From contig OY978530.1 in NCBI GenBank assembly GCA_963854835.1, positions 36,656,139 to 36,720,138 on the forward strand: DNA of 64,000 nt. The letters are read 5' to 3'. The notes under the pieces are model-generated. The model was given only the letters and a program-made list of their open reading frames with translations. It was not told the DNA's origin and did no database searches. The position numbers and the translations under genes are program-made. Shown here in pieces: positions 33,101 to 47,374 of this stretch (positions are counted from its first letter, which is position 1; each line of letters opens with the position of its first letter). This DNA is from Megamerina dolium (Eukaryota; Arthropoda; Insecta; Diptera; Megamerinidae).

Positions 33101-33693
33101 ACAAAACTCGTACAACACCTTTGCATCCACAATCTGATGGCATGGTAGAACGATTTAACCGTACCTTGGAGGAATATTTGAGAAAAGTCGTAGATAAATA
33201 CCAAAGAGACTGGGATGTACATATACCAATGTTCCTCATGGCATATCGATGCGCACAACATGATACGACGGCTACTACACCGGCAATGGCAATTTTTGGA
33301 AACAAGTTAAGACTGCCAGCTGATTTAAAATTTGGAGTTGTAACACCAACGAGATCAACCGAAGGTAATTATACTAGCGAAAAGCGGGAACAGTTGGATG
33401 AAGTACATCAGTTCATCAGAGAGCGGTCGCAGATGATAAGCGATAAGATGAAGGCCAGGTATGACTTGAAAGCAAATTCAAAAGGATTCTATGAAGGAGA
33501 GCTTGTAATGCTTCATAATCCACAACGAAAGAAAGGCCTGTCCCCTAAACTACAGACTCATTGGGAAGGACCATATGAGATTATAGCAAAGATAAATGAC
33601 GTAGTGTATCGTATTCAACGTGCCTGGAATAAAAGAGCAAAGTTTAAAGTAGTGCACTTGGAGCGACTTGCGCCATATCGAGGGGAAGTATAA
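30148..33693 (+). CDS. pol: Pol polyprotein (protease, RT, RNase H, integrase) of the Gypsy element
   Basis: Open from 30088; the interval given starts at a GTG, as no ATG precedes about 30226. Protease LDTGASHS near residue 33-40 of this frame; RT with VDYRKLND and YLDDIIV near residue 452; RNase H VLDTDASGYGIGG near 596; integrase HHCC zinc-binding region (32640-32790), then DIAGPF, HSDQGRNF and a Glu near residue 1000 as the DDE triad. A GPY/F-type C-terminal module (HWEGPYEII) is present. The frame is -1 relative to gag but starts after the gag stop, so the usual overlap frameshift is not available. Confidence 0.93.
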   Translation: MGCPIIHISQVQRVPSSLTIDGKLDNMEFMLTLDTGASHSIIKSDLVKRFEPLMGIKLRTATGEDAQILGKIKKRVSIGNYTWEHEFIVADIIDDVIIGVDFMIDNRFTLDLNQRILRYANVELPLNIGYKRSGNIKRVLACQRQEVPAKSEAVIWAQMNVDDGTGKLWLVEADKEIQNKNIILGRTLVEPKENGIVPVRILNPTNTSTVVKKGMVIGHCQEVTAVVDCEKGSSIKSGRSGTGKAEIKAQMEEWAGVLTKQQKEKALQVLEKYSSIFSSNGKTGGRTTIVKHHIDTGDSRPIRQTPRRVPLAKRDEAIKLISDMQKQGVIEPSASPWSSPVVLVKKKDGSTRFCVDYRKLNDITKKDSYPLPRIDDTLDTLSGAKWFSTLDLQSGYWQVELGKEDKEKTAFSIGDGLWQFTVMPFGLCNAPATFERLMERVLRGLHWKTCFVYLDDIIVMGKDFNDHLEKLKEVFERIQSAGLKLNMKKCSLFRQEVKYLGHKVTTEGVHTDEEKVAAVQEWPIPSNLHELRSFLGLCTYYRRFVPGFANIASSLHELTRKNKPFVWGEDQQKAFEQLKEKLCSAPILAYPVPGQKFVLDTDASGYGIGGVLSQIIDGQEKVIAYYSKILSKPERNYCVTRRELLAILECVKYFHKYLYGQSFHLRTDHSALRWLLQFKNPEGQLARWIERLQSYHFTIEHRKGGHHGNADALSRRPCKMECKHCSRVESKEHIVDVRLTNILPEETWTTERVQEDQRNDPDLVKIMEYKEQGIRPDWQEMANESPIAKAYWAQWQSLHLRDGCLFRTWESEDGKITYDLLVVPKARINEVIAEYHNASSGGHLGITKTVEKIKKRFYWVGCHDHVADWIRKCKQCAMAKGPTKKSRGKMHQYTVGAPFERIAIDIAGPFPISNVGNKYVLVVIDYFSKWPEVYPIPNQEASTVADVFVNQWVTRFGVPMELHSDQGRNFESVVFQEICRMLGIYKTRTTPLHPQSDGMVERFNRTLEEYLRKVVDKYQRDWDVHIPMFLMAYRCAQHDTTATTPAMAIFGNKLRLPADLKFGVVTPTRSTEGNYTSEKREQLDEVHQFIRERSQMISDKMKARYDLKANSKGFYEGELVMLHNPQRKKGLSPKLQTHWEGPYEIIAKINDVVYRIQRAWNKRAKFKVVHLERLAPYRGEV

Positions 33694-33717
33694 AAGCTTG
33701 TTCGGGACGAACAAGGT

Positions 33718-33731
33718 TAAGAGGAGGGCAG
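33718..33731 (+). promoter_or_regulatory. Polypurine tract
   Basis: TAAGAGGAGGGCAG directly before the 3' LTR, the expected position for plus-strand priming. Confidence 0.75.
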
Positions 33732-34169
33732 TGTAACGAGTATCGATAGTTGGTTACTCATCACTATTGTGACTGACACTATTGGCAGCATCGAAACGAA
33801 TGTCAACAAAAAGAAATAAACGATAACCAGAACAAGCCAACGAGAAAGGAAGAGAAGAATCTCGATAAAGGAAGATTCTGGGGTGTTGCCAACAGAGTAT
33901 AAATAGAGCCAGTGTTGAGAATTGACAATCAATCTAATTCCGAACGTGATTGCGAAAACATTTATACAGAGGCAAAAGTTGCAAGTACATTTAAGTGTTA
34001 TAGTAAATAGTTGATTGTAAACAGTGTTGATTGTAAATAGAGATTATTAAATAAATTGTTGCTGTATATAGTTGTATAAAATAAGTGTTGCAGTTATCAT
34101 TAACAGAATCCAGTGATCGAACAAGGTAATTCAAATAGAATTAAACGTTCACAGAATAAAAACGTAACA
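33732..34169 (+). repeat. 3' LTR of the Gypsy element
   Basis: 438 bp, same length and apparently same sequence as the 5' LTR, followed by ATAT of the target duplication. Confidence 0.95.
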
Positions 34170-35262
34170 ATATATATATGTGTGTGTGTGTGTGTGTATG
34201 TGTGTTTACAACAGCATCAGTCTTGTAATTTGGCGTTGTCAATGCGTGCGCGGCGCCACCTCTTCGTACGGCATGTCACACACATTATGTATTTGCCAGA
34301 CTTCGCGTCGATAGCGGTGGACAAATACGATGATACCCGGTCTTCGTTCATTTCTCTTTGTCTTCCTCTTATATGTTTTTCACATTATCCATCATTTGCC
34401 ATTTGCGAGTATTGACTTTGTACATTGTTGAAAGACGCACTGACTTTAACGACTTTTGAAGCTGGATGCGAGAGAGAGAGAGAGAGAGAGAAATTGACAA
34501 GTCCATACCTTTGTTTTTATATATATTCTCTTCTGCCTCTCGCGACGCAAAGAAGAAAACGGTAGATGTATTAACAACCGGTGAATCTAGACTTATGTAA
34601 ATTCAAATTAAACACTTCTTCGTGAGAGATCACCGGTGTTAGATTGCGAAGCTTTTATTCCGAGTGCACTATAATATGAATAGTTTAAGAATACAGTTTA
34701 GATAATTCAAAACGCATTTTGTAATTTATGCAATTTATATAAATTGTGGTTTCTGGGTTTATCCTATACTGTGGGTCAGAACTCACACCAAATGTAAATC
34801 CACTACTCTCTCTCTATATATAGCTTCATTCTTTTGTAAGAGAGTTGCAAAAGAACACCAACTCGCACACAATTTCCCTTTTACTAGCTTAGCAACCCTG
34901 GTGGAATATATGGTTGTTCGTGAAATTTGTAAACGAAATAAAAACAAAGAAGAAGAAATTCTGCGGAATCTGTGGTAAATATATTCGTTTATTTAAAATA
35001 AATTTGTATCGGCACATGCTTTATTTTGCTTAGTTTTGTTTATATTTACAACAATTTGACGTGTCGTTGAAATTTCCCAAGCACATTCCAGAAGCCTATT
35101 CACAATAGTGTTGTTTTTTTTACTTTGCAACACTATAACTCAGGTCGTTTAAAATATAAGCGAGTTCAAATGAACTCGGTTGTAATAGGCGATGTCGCTT
35201 GTTTTTGTTGTTGCTTTACATGCAATTCGGCAAATAAGCCGGGGTTCTCGCAAAAGAACGCA
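34170..35262. other. Stretch without a supportable gene
   Basis: Starts with (TA)/(TG)n to about 34206, and contains (GA)n at 34471-34491 and a perfect 8-bp inverted repeat CGAGTTCAAATGAACTCG at 35161-35178. Short ORFs (34113-34415 and 35192-35473 plus) run into microsatellite and match nothing. It is the least transposon-like stretch of the window and might be unique sequence. Confidence 0.5.
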
Positions 35263-35263
35263 T

Positions 35264-38605
<3,342 letters not shown>

Positions 38606-38670
<65 letters not shown>

Positions 38671-38692
38671 ATATATGTATATATTTAAATAC

Positions 38693-38753
<61 letters not shown>

Positions 38754-38784
38754 TATATAGATATATATAGATATATATAAATAC

Positions 38785-38847
<63 letters not shown>
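38606..38847. repeat. (TA)n microsatellite at the 5' border of the RTE-like copy
   Basis: About 240 bp of TA with ATGTATATATG, AAATACATA and GTTTATATAGA interruptions. Non-coding. Confidence 0.95.
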
Positions 38848-38851
<4 letters not shown>

Positions 38852-38900
38852 GCACTTAAAGCCCCAAAGGGTTCATTGGCCGAGCTTCTCGGTTGTGTTT
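38848..38900 (-). mobile_element. SINE 3'-end scrap
   Basis: GTGGCACTTAAAGCCCCAAAG, followed by GGTTCATTGGCCGAGCTTCTC: the reverse complement of the SINE end near 8935-8975. Its tail merges with (TA)n on the left; a DNA-transposon terminus begins immediately on the right. Confidence 0.75.
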
Positions 38901-38904
38901 GCAT

Positions 38905-39587
<683 letters not shown>

Positions 39588-39696
39588 GTTTTTAACAAGC
39601 TTTTTTATTGGATCTTTCTAAAATTACTTAGAAACTAACAATATGTAATCAAATCTTACAAACTAAATAAAATTATGTGATATTCCCAACGTTCCA

Positions 39697-42235
39697 TCAC
39701 ATATTCAGTGTGTCTTTTCTTTTTAATCGACGATGCCCCGTGCTCAGCAACAATTGCCTAGCAAGGGGATTCGGATGACTGTGTAATTTTTGAATGTAGC
39801 TTCTGCAAGACATTGCAACTTCCTTAGAAATTGTGGGTACATTTAAATCTCGATGGATGTTAACGTTCCTCATATACCAAGGCGCGTTTACAATAATTCG
39901 CAGACACTTGGATTGTATTCGCTGCAATTTTTCGATATTTGAGGGAGATGCGGTGCCCCAAAACTGAATACCATAAGTCCAGATTGGCTTCAGGATTGCT
40001 TTATATAATAGCACTTTGTATTCGAGATTCAACTTTGATCTTTTGTGTATCAGCCACCATAACTGATTCATTTTAAGCTTGATCTGAGTTTTCTTTGCCT
40101 CTATGTGATTTTTCCAGGTCAGCCTTCTGTCGAGGTGAATACCCAAGTACTTTGTTGAGGAACATTGTGGAACTGACTGGCCATTAATTTTAAGTGGGGG
40201 ACATGTATCTGGCCTTAGCGTGAAGGTTACATGTACGCTCTTTGATTCATTGACTTTATACGCCATTTTGCTAGCCAGATTTCGAGAGAATCGATATGAG
40301 TCTGCAGGAGTTTAGTAGCTTCTATGGGGTTAGAGCGAGAGCACAATATTGCCGTATCATCTGCAAAGGTCGATATAAATGTATGGTTATTGCTGGGCAT
40401 ATCTGTAGTGTATAAGAGATACAGTAAGGGGCCCAAAACGCTTCCTTGAGGAACGCCAGCGTGAATATCCAATGGATTTGTTGTGTAATCCTTGTGATGT
40501 ACGAGAAATTGTCTTTTCGTGAGGTAGCTACTAAGCAATGAGGAGACATTTGCAGGCAGTAATAGTTTGAGTTTGTAAATAAGGCCATCGTGCCATACTT
40601 TATCGAAAGCTTGAGTGATATCAAGAAAAACAGCTGAGCAATACTTTTTTTCTTCAAAAGTGTTCCTTATCAGAGTTACAATGCGGTGGACTTGTTCTAT
40701 TGTGCCTTGCTGTTTTCTAAATCCAAACTGATGTTGAGGAATCAGTTGGTTGAGATTAATAAATGGAGTTATATTCATGACAAGTAGCTTTTCGAATACT
40801 TTAGAAAGTAGAGGGAGGAGGCTGATAGGTCTGTACGATGCAACTTTTGTAGGGTCTTTTCCTGTTTTTGCTATCATAATAATTTTTGAAGTTTTCCAGC
40901 ATTTGGGATAGTGTTTAATACGAAGGATAGCATTGAAAATGTACATGAGATGAATTACTGACACTTTAGGTAGCTCTTTTATCATTTTACCGGTAATTTT
41001 ATCTGGACCAGGTGATTTTTTTGGGTTTAAATCTTTATAAATTGCTTTGAATATGTCTTTTTTTTTTAATTTTGAGCGTTATTGAGCAAGGTTGAGAAGT
41101 TAATTTTGGTAATGAGGACTGTGAAGAGGGTGGATTGGGTGTAAACACACTTTTTAGGTGGTTTGCAAAAGCCAAACCCTTCTCACAGTTGCTTCTAGCC
41201 CAATTACCGTCACTCAAACGGATGGGGGAATCAGTGAGAATTGGCCGATTTGAGTTTTTTGCTGATTTCCACAAAGAGTAGTCTGACGCTTCACCAGGTG
41301 TTAATTTCGCTATGTGCTCTTCTAACTCTTTGTTGTTTTTATTTTTTAAGGCTTGCTTTAACTTTCGAGTGCAGTGCTGTAGCTGTGTTTTCAGATTCGG
41401 TGATCTGAATTCTTGCCATTGTCTTCGAAGTCTTCTTTTCTGTCTAACTAGCAATTCAATTTCGGCTGGTGTGTATGGGCTCTAGTTTGATTGCTTGCAT
41501 ACTTTTGTGCAGGTGGCTGAGCTGAGAGCTAATGAGAGCAGCTGGTTGAATTTTTCGAGTGCTGAGTCTACATCGTGTCCATTTCTTAATACAGTACTCA
41601 GAGGAAGATGGGAATTTATATATTTCTTGAATTTTAACCAGTCTATTTTCTTTCTAACGCAATTGCCTTGGGGGCTTGGTGATTTTATAGATATTGCCGT
41701 GGGTGAGTGGTCAGATGATAGATCATAATTACACTCTGTGGAGATATTTTCCATCTGCAAACCTTTGGCGACTCCAAAGTCTATGAGATCGGGTATTTTC
41801 CTGAGTGTGAGTGTGTTTGGCGTTGAAATCGCCAGCAACCAAGAATTTGCTACCAAGAGTTGAGAAAAATTCTTTATATTGCTGTTCGGTAATACTGTAT
41901 CTTGGGGGACAGTATATCGCAGATATTACTAGCTTAGAGATGTATTCTTCCAAACATATAGATGTTGCTTGCAAGTAGACGCTACTGAAATCTTCGAGAA
42001 CATGATGTTTTATTCTGCTTTTTATCAATATGGCAGTTCCTCCGCGTGCCTTACCATGCGGATGATTTGTGGTGTACAGTTTGTAATATGGTATTTGGTA
42101 GCAATTTTTGTCAGTGAAATGGGTCTCAGATATCATCATTATGTCGATCTGGTTGGATTCAAGGAATTGAATTAGCTCCAAACGGTGCTCGCTTAAGCCA
42201 TTGGCGTTCCAGTGGCATATCTTGAGACAACTCAT
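39697..42235 (-). pseudogene. ORF2 (endonuclease-RT) of the jockey-like element, broken
   Basis: Endonuclease: LKICHWNANGL, MISETHFTDK, AILIKSRIKHH, FLVAGDFNAKHT (42235-41810), then a frameshift near 41810 and a stop at 41482-41484. A basic linker (41454-41035) precedes RT: SYRPISLLPLLSKVFEKL, FGFRKQQGTIEQVHR, AVFLDITQAFDKVWH (motif A), AGVPQGSVLGPLLYLLYT (motif B) and FADDTAILC (motif C). Then a frame change near 40250 and KYLGIHLDRRLTWKNHI. Catalytic residues are intact; the breaks are frameshifts and one stop. RT and endonuclease style clearly place it in the jockey clade. Confidence 0.88.
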
Positions 42236-42540
42236 GGTCTGGATAGCAATGTTTGGAGTAACATCGATTGATTTTTCATCATTTCTTGCATCATTGTTTT
42301 CATTGAGTTCATGAATTGGTTCATATTCTGAATTAATGTTTGAAGCAAATGTTCAAGGGTACTTGGCTGTTGGGTGGGCAGTGAGTGTTTCTGCTCATTA
42401 TTTACATTGCTTTGTTGGTGTGGGTTTTGTTTTAACACGCTAGCGTATGAATTGGTTTGATTCTTGTTTGTGATTGCAGAGAAGAATTGTGTTGCATCAA
42501 TATTGTGTCTCTTACTTGATATATATATACAGTGGCTCAC
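42232..42540 (-). pseudogene. ORF1 (Gag-like) C-terminus of the jockey-like element
   Basis: About 100 codons, Gln/Asn-rich, ending LLQTLLSRP and TGA. The last bases of the stop overlap the ORF2 ATG (ATGA). The zinc knuckles expected upstream are lost with the truncated 5' part. The first codons of the frame derive from TA repeat and Tc1 terminus. Confidence 0.6.
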
Positions 42541-44178
42541 AGCTTATTTCGTACAGTGTATATATTTTTATGTACATGGCTGTAACATCGAAACTAAAAA
42601 ACTTATCGATAAGTTTTGAATGTAGATGTCTGTGTATGTGTTTAGTAAACCTAATAAGAAAACGGGGAACCCCAAAAATTTTTCTTTTTGTTATGCAAGA
42701 GAGAAAAACTATTGATCAGCTGATTTTCAGCTCACATCTTATTTCGTACACAAACTTCAATGTAAGTAAGTTTCATTCTGCCGCGCAGTTACAAAGTTTT
42801 TTTGAATTGTATGAGTTTTTGGACCTTTTTAACTATTATAACAATTTTTATTATTATTATTTTAAATAGTTAAAGTGCTGTAAATTAAACATTTAGCTTT
42901 ATGGGTCATCGTACAACGATGGAACAGCGTAAACTGGTAATTAACCATTTTAGGAAAGGTCAGAGTGTGCGAAAAATTGCTGAAATGACAAATTTAAGTG
43001 CCTCAACTGTCCAATACATCATTCAACGCTTCGTTCGCGAAAATCGGTTGGAGAACAAGGGCAGAGAAGCACCTAATAAGATTTTCAACGCATCAGACGA
43101 GCGTTATATTGTACGAAAAATTAAGAAAAATCCAAAGTTATCCGCTCCGAAGTTGGCTGCAGAGGTTCAGCGTGAAATAGGAAAATCATCCAGTGCTGAA
43201 ACTGTCCGACGTGTGCTGCGCAATCATGACTTGAACGGTCGAGTAGCCCGAAAGAAACCATTCATTTCGAAAATGAATATACAACGCCGACTTGACTTCG
43301 CCAAAGAGCATATTATTAATACTCCTGCGTTCTGGAATACCGTTATTTTCGCGGATGAGTCTAAGTTTAATATTTTTGGCTCGGACGGAATGTCATATGT
43401 TTGGCGTAAAGCTAATACCGAGCTAAACAAGGAGAACCTTAAGCCCACAGTGAAGCATGGTGGCGGTAGCGTGATGGTTTGGGCCTGTATGTCAGCAGCC
43501 GGAGTAGGTGAATTGGTTTTTATTGAGGGAACAATGGACAAAATGAAGTACCTCGAGATTCTGAAAAACAATTTACTTCAAAGTGCAGACAAACTGGGTT
43601 TGCGGGAAGAATTTCGGTATTACCAAGATAATGACCCAAAACATAAATCTGGGATTGTGCAATCTTGGCTTATTTGAACTGCTCACACTTGATGTCTCCA
43701 CCACCACAGTCACCTGACATGAATGTGATTGAAAAATCTTTAGTCTATTTTGGACAATAAAATAAGAACACACAAGATTTCTAATAAGCAAGACCTAAAG
43801 ATGGTACTGATGGAGGAATGGAAAAAAATCACACCAGACATCACTCAAAAATTGGTGGATTCAATGCCAAGTAGACTCCAGGCTGTCATTAACGCTAAGG
43901 GATGTCATACTAAATATTAAAATCAACTTACTTTGTTTTTAGTTTGAACTTAAAGAGACTGTACGAAATAAGCTGTGACATGAATTTTCCTATTTTTTTC
44001 TTATTTTATTTTTTTATAGTGTCAAACACTAAAATTTTGAAAAAGTAAATTTTGGAAAATAAAAAACAAACCTTCCTTTCAAAAATGGCATTTATATTTT
44101 GTTCAAATTTTTGCTATATTAGGAATTACGACTGCAGCATTTTTTAAACTGTCACTGTACGAAATAATCTGGGAGCCA

Positions 44179-44181
<3 letters not shown>
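42530..44181 (+). mobile_element. Tc1-like DNA transposon with both terminal repeats
   Basis: 1652 bp. The left terminus CAGTGGCTCACAGCTTATTT (first 20 of 29 nt) matches the inverted right terminus (44153-44181) at all but a few positions. TA duplications sit at 42528-42529 and 44182-44183 inside TA repeats. A further GCTTATTTCGTAC-like repeat occurs inward near 42737-42750 and 43968-43976, suggesting secondary transposase sites. The transposase is frameshifted, so the copy is not autonomous but could be mobilised in trans. Confidence 0.92.
42901..43920 (+). pseudogene. Tc1-like DD34E transposase, frameshifted near the C-terminus
   Basis: 258 codons are open. The paired-like helix-turn-helix domain spans residues 1 to about 110 (RKLVINHFRKGQSVRKIAEM, then SASTVQYIIQRF). 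The catalytic domain has FADESKFNIFG (first Asp), HGGGSVMVWACMS and YYQDNDPKHKS (second Asp). Shortly after, TGA at 43675-43677 ends the frame. Codons for PPPQSPDMNVIEK (catalytic Glu) continue in another frame to a TAA at 43918-43920. Full length would be about 340 residues, normal for Tc1. Two small indels suffice to explain the damage. Confidence 0.9.

Positions 44182-44243
<62 letters not shown>
44182..44243. repeat. (TA)n microsatellite flanking the Tc1-like element
   Basis: Continuation of the TA tract that received the Tc1-like insertion. A second TA run lies at 44345-44396. Confidence 0.9.
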
Positions 44244-44246
<3 letters not shown>

Positions 44247-44338
44247 TGGGTGTGCTATATTTTTTATTCGGGTATATTAGATTGTATTTGAATTTTTATA
44301 TGACTGTTTTTTTATATTATAAATGTATATATTATGGG

Positions 44339-44345
<7 letters not shown>
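44242..44345 (+). repeat. Direct repeat, copy 1 (unoccupied)
   Basis: ATGCGTGGGTGTGCTATATT and about 80 further bases recur at 44725-44819. In this copy the sequence runs uninterrupted through TATATTATGGGATATA, the site that is split by an RTE-like insertion in the second copy. Confidence 0.85.
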
Positions 44346-44400
<55 letters not shown>

Positions 44401-44724
44401 AAAGAAGAATAACTTACATAATTTTTTATTTTACATTTTCCAAATATTTTTCTTTTGCTGTTTAAAAAAAACCCGTTCTTTTTATTGTCATTCAGCAATC
44501 TGCTTTTGTTATTTATAATTAATTTCACTGTTGACACAACCATTTCGGAGAACTCGGAACTGGCTGCGACAACTAAGTATTTAAGGGCTAGTTTTGACAA
44601 ATTTGGTATAATTGAATACGTACTTTTTAATATAATATATATTCATTCATTAATAAATACAAATATTAAGCGATTAAGCATAGTTTAACTCTCACATGTT
44701 AAAGTTGTTGAACTGATGTAAAAA

Positions 44725-44819
44725 ATGCGTGGGTGTGCTATATTTTTTATTCGGGTATATTAGATTGTATTTGAACTTTTATATGACTGTTTTTTTTATA
44801 TTATAAATGATATATTATG
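44725..44819 (+). repeat. Direct repeat, copy 2 (occupied by an RTE-like insertion)
   Basis: Second copy of 44242-44345 with about 97 percent identity by eye. It ends at ATATATTATG; its continuation GGGATATATG lies beyond the insertion at 45275-45284. Confidence 0.85.
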
Positions 44820-45267
44820 CCTGTCCTAACATATGGCGCTGAATCCTGGACAATTTCCACCTCCGATGAGCGAATGCTTGGAGTTTTCGAGAGAAAAGTC
44901 CTACACAAGATCTTTGGACCTATTTGCGTTGGTGGCGAGTACCGAATAAGGTACAACCATGAGCTGTACGAGCTGTATGCCGATATTGACATAGTAAAAC
45001 GCATCAAAATCCAGCGGCTGCGCTGGCTAGGTTATGTCGAACGAATGGAAGAACACGCTCCAGCTAAGAAGGTGTTATATTCGGAACCCGCTGGAGGACG
45101 GCGCAGAAGAGGAAGACCTCCGGTGGAAAGACCAAGTACTGGAGAACCTGACGGCGCTTGGAATTTCTAACTGGCGCCAGCTAGCGAAGAACAGTGATGG
45201 CTGGCGAAGCATGTTATTTTCGGCCTAAATCGATATTCGGTTGTTATGGCCACATAAGTAAGTAAGT
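44820..45267 (+). mobile_element. RTE-like element, short 3' fragment
   Basis: Carries only the C-terminal codons (GVFERKVLHKIFGP, RLRWLGYVERMEEH, then a frame change near 45115 and RWKDQVLENL) and the GTAA tail AAGTAAGTAAGTA. Flanked by ATATATTATG at 44810-44819 and 45268-45277, a 10-bp target duplication. Strong 5' truncation is typical of target-primed insertion. It contains no RT catalytic motif. Confidence 0.9.
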
Positions 45268-45301
45268 ATATATTATGGGATATATGTATATACAAGGATA
45301 T

Positions 45302-45600
45302 AGTTACATATCACATGCAACCCTGTTTTCACAAATATTCATGCAGCACTAATTGATGCTACAGAAAATCCTATTGGTTTTTTTCTCGCGTTCGGTCTCT
45401 TTCACTGTTTTCTTTTTCTGAAACGCTTCCCTTTTTTTTAGTTTTTGAAGTGGCGGTTAATCGTGTTATGTTAGTTGTGAAATATTTTCTTTTGAAGCGT
45501 TTTTTATTTGTTTTAAAAAAATTTATTGAATATCGGCTGAAAATTGTCTTTTTTTATATGTGTGGCAAAAAGAGGCAATTGATAAAATAAACCACATAAC
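45302..45600 (+). repeat. 5' LTR of the errantivirus-like remnant
   Basis: Begins AGTTACATATC, fitting the AGT-start LTRs of insect errantiviruses, and ends ACCACATAAC before TGGCGACGAG. Compared with the 3' LTR it holds about 85 extra bases after AATCCTATTG. Confidence 0.6.
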
Positions 45601-46280
45601 TGGCGACGAGGAAAAATAAATAAATAAAGATAACCATAAAATATAAAGTGTATCACGGGAGCACCATCGATAGGAACATTTTGGCGAACTTGCTGAACGA
45701 GTAAGAAGAATTAAGCAGAAAACAAGTATCATTGCGGCCATTGAAAGTGCAGACATACATACGAGTAAAACCTACAGCAGAATTAAAAAGTGTGTACGCT
45801 TAGATTTTATATATGGTAAGACAAACCTTATAAGATTTAATACCTATAATGTTCCCGTATTGTAGGTACATACTTTATGGTGCTTTCTATTGTATAACGG
45901 TTAAATTAAATAACGAAACAACAAAAAAAAACAATTTAATTTTCAAAAGACAACTGTAAATCAATTAGTCATACATGCACATATGTATGTGCAGAAAGAG
46001 CGAGTTGCGCCGTTCATATTAAATGTATGCTCACACAATATGGAATCAGTGTTATAAAAAAATTAATTTGCAAATTTTTGAAACATTTTTTGTATAAAAA
46101 TTAATGCAAGCGATATTAACGCTATCTTATGCTAACTTCGATAAAAAATATCAAAGAATTCGATGAGACTGATTAGTAAAATGTATTTATCAACTATAGA
46201 ACACGTTGATCAAATCACTAAAATCGGAGTAAACTGAAAGAGGTGTTAATAAACCAGTTTGCAGAACAAGTAACCACCTA

Positions 46281-46843
46281 ATGATTGAACTTAAAAATTG
46301 TAAATTAAACTGTACAATTGAAAAATACTACTTTGAAATAAATAATATTACAATATATGACTCCTATCCAAATAATTACAGACAAAACAATACGCTCAAT
46401 AGTAATAGACACAACAATACACATTTTAGAAATTCCAACCAAATTAACCGCCAACCTTCGCCGAATTTTAGGGTACAAAGACCATGATCACAACAAACTA
46501 GAGCTTCAAGGGAATCACATAATTATACTTGATATAACATAATAATACCAATGGAAATGGAAACAGTAATACGAATTCTCGTCCAAGCAACAGAAAAAGT
46601 TATTCATATAATCATGAATAAGCATATAAAAACGCTTCATTTCATTATCGATACCGAAGCTGAGTTTATTATCATTAGTGAAAACTTATACCATCCAAAG
46701 TGGCAACATACCGTTAATGTTTCAGTTAAGGGCATGGGTAATGAGGTCACTACTAACTCATTGTGTATACTTCCAATATTTAGGAAATTTAACCAAGATA
46801 AATATTTTTGTGAATTTTTAGAATTTAATTTGAATAATGCATA
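46281..46843 (+). pseudogene. Gag end and protease remnant of the errantivirus-like element
   Basis: Open pieces at 46281-46487 (Asn-rich) and 46551-46844. The second contains FIIDTEAEFIIISENLY, a diverged aspartic-protease active site, and NVSVKGMGNEVTTNS. The SINE inserts immediately after. Upstream 45612-46280 shows no coherent Gag. Confidence 0.5.
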
Positions 46844-47193
46844 AAAATAAATAAATATGTAGCACTTAAAACCCCGAAGGGCTCTTTCGACGATCTTCTC
46901 TTCCATTACTGTTGTGCATGTTAAATTTTGGACAGTATTAGAAGGGACCTACTTATTTTAGCCGGTTCCGAACGGCAGAACCCTTGTGACATCACTTTTT
47001 CTGAACTTTGTTATAGAGTTCTTTTAGAAGCTTTTCGATATTGTTATTGCCGAAGAGTTGCTTGCCGACAGGTGGGTACCGTTCGAAAGAAAAATCTTTT
47101 CGATATTAAATTTGTTATGCTTCAGCCGGGGATTGAACCCACGACCTACAGATCAGAAGGCCAACACACTAACCACTGAGCTACGGCACCCAG
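46844..47193 (-). mobile_element. tRNA-derived SINE in the errantivirus-like element
   Basis: Reverse-complement copy with a single tRNA-like head (no 24-nt duplication) at 47120-47191 and an AAATAAATAAAT tail at 46844. Flanked by a 14-bp duplication TTGAATAATGCATA / TTGAATAACGCATA (46830-46843 and 47194-47207, one mismatch). Nearly full length and the best independent insertion of this family in the window. Confidence 0.92.
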
Positions 47194-47374
47194 TTGAATA
47201 ACGCATACGATGGCATAATCGACAACAACATTTTGAAGATCTGAATTGTACCATAAGCTCTTCGAATAGGCTTATAACGCAACAAATAACGCTGTCATAA
47301 CAATTATCTGTCTGAAGAGGAAGAAGTGTATAGGAAACTAGAGTATCTAGAAAATGCAATATAACATTTAAACA

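Larger units (their letters stand above)
28173..34169 (+). mobile_element. Complete Ty3/Gypsy LTR retrotransposon, apparently young
   Basis: Two 438-bp LTRs that appear identical by eye, a 4-bp target duplication ATAT (28169-28172 and 34170-34173), primer-binding site, intact gag and intact pol, purine tract and 3' LTR. Domain order protease-RT-RNase H-integrase is that of Ty3/Gypsy. There is no third ORF, so no envelope. The element sits in (TA)n, as the remaining TATATATATG after the 3' LTR shows. LTR identity implies recent insertion. Pol and gag are separated by stops rather than overlapping. Confidence 0.95.
39588..42540 (-). mobile_element. Jockey-like non-LTR retrotransposon, 5'-truncated
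   Basis: Minus strand: the end of ORF1 (42540-42232), ORF2 (42235-39697), and a short 3' UTR with AATAAA near 39607-39613. The 5' end is cut where the Tc1-like element begins (42530), so the Tc1 insertion or the TA tract defines the border. ORF2 carries several frameshifts. ORF1 and ORF2 overlap by ATGA. Confidence 0.85.

Noticed and set aside
33717..33932. A minus-strand ORF in the Gypsy 3' LTR (repeated at 27978-28373)
   Set aside because: It is antisense to the LTR and occurs in both LTRs for that reason only; there is no domain.
28173..34169. An envelope gene making the Gypsy element an errantivirus
   Set aside because: Pol ends at 33693, only 38 bases before the 3' LTR; there is no room for a third ORF.
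42474..42869. A 131-codon plus-strand ORF upstream of the Tc1 transposase
   Set aside because: It starts in the jockey-like element, crosses the Tc1 terminus and has no domain; it is a chance frame.
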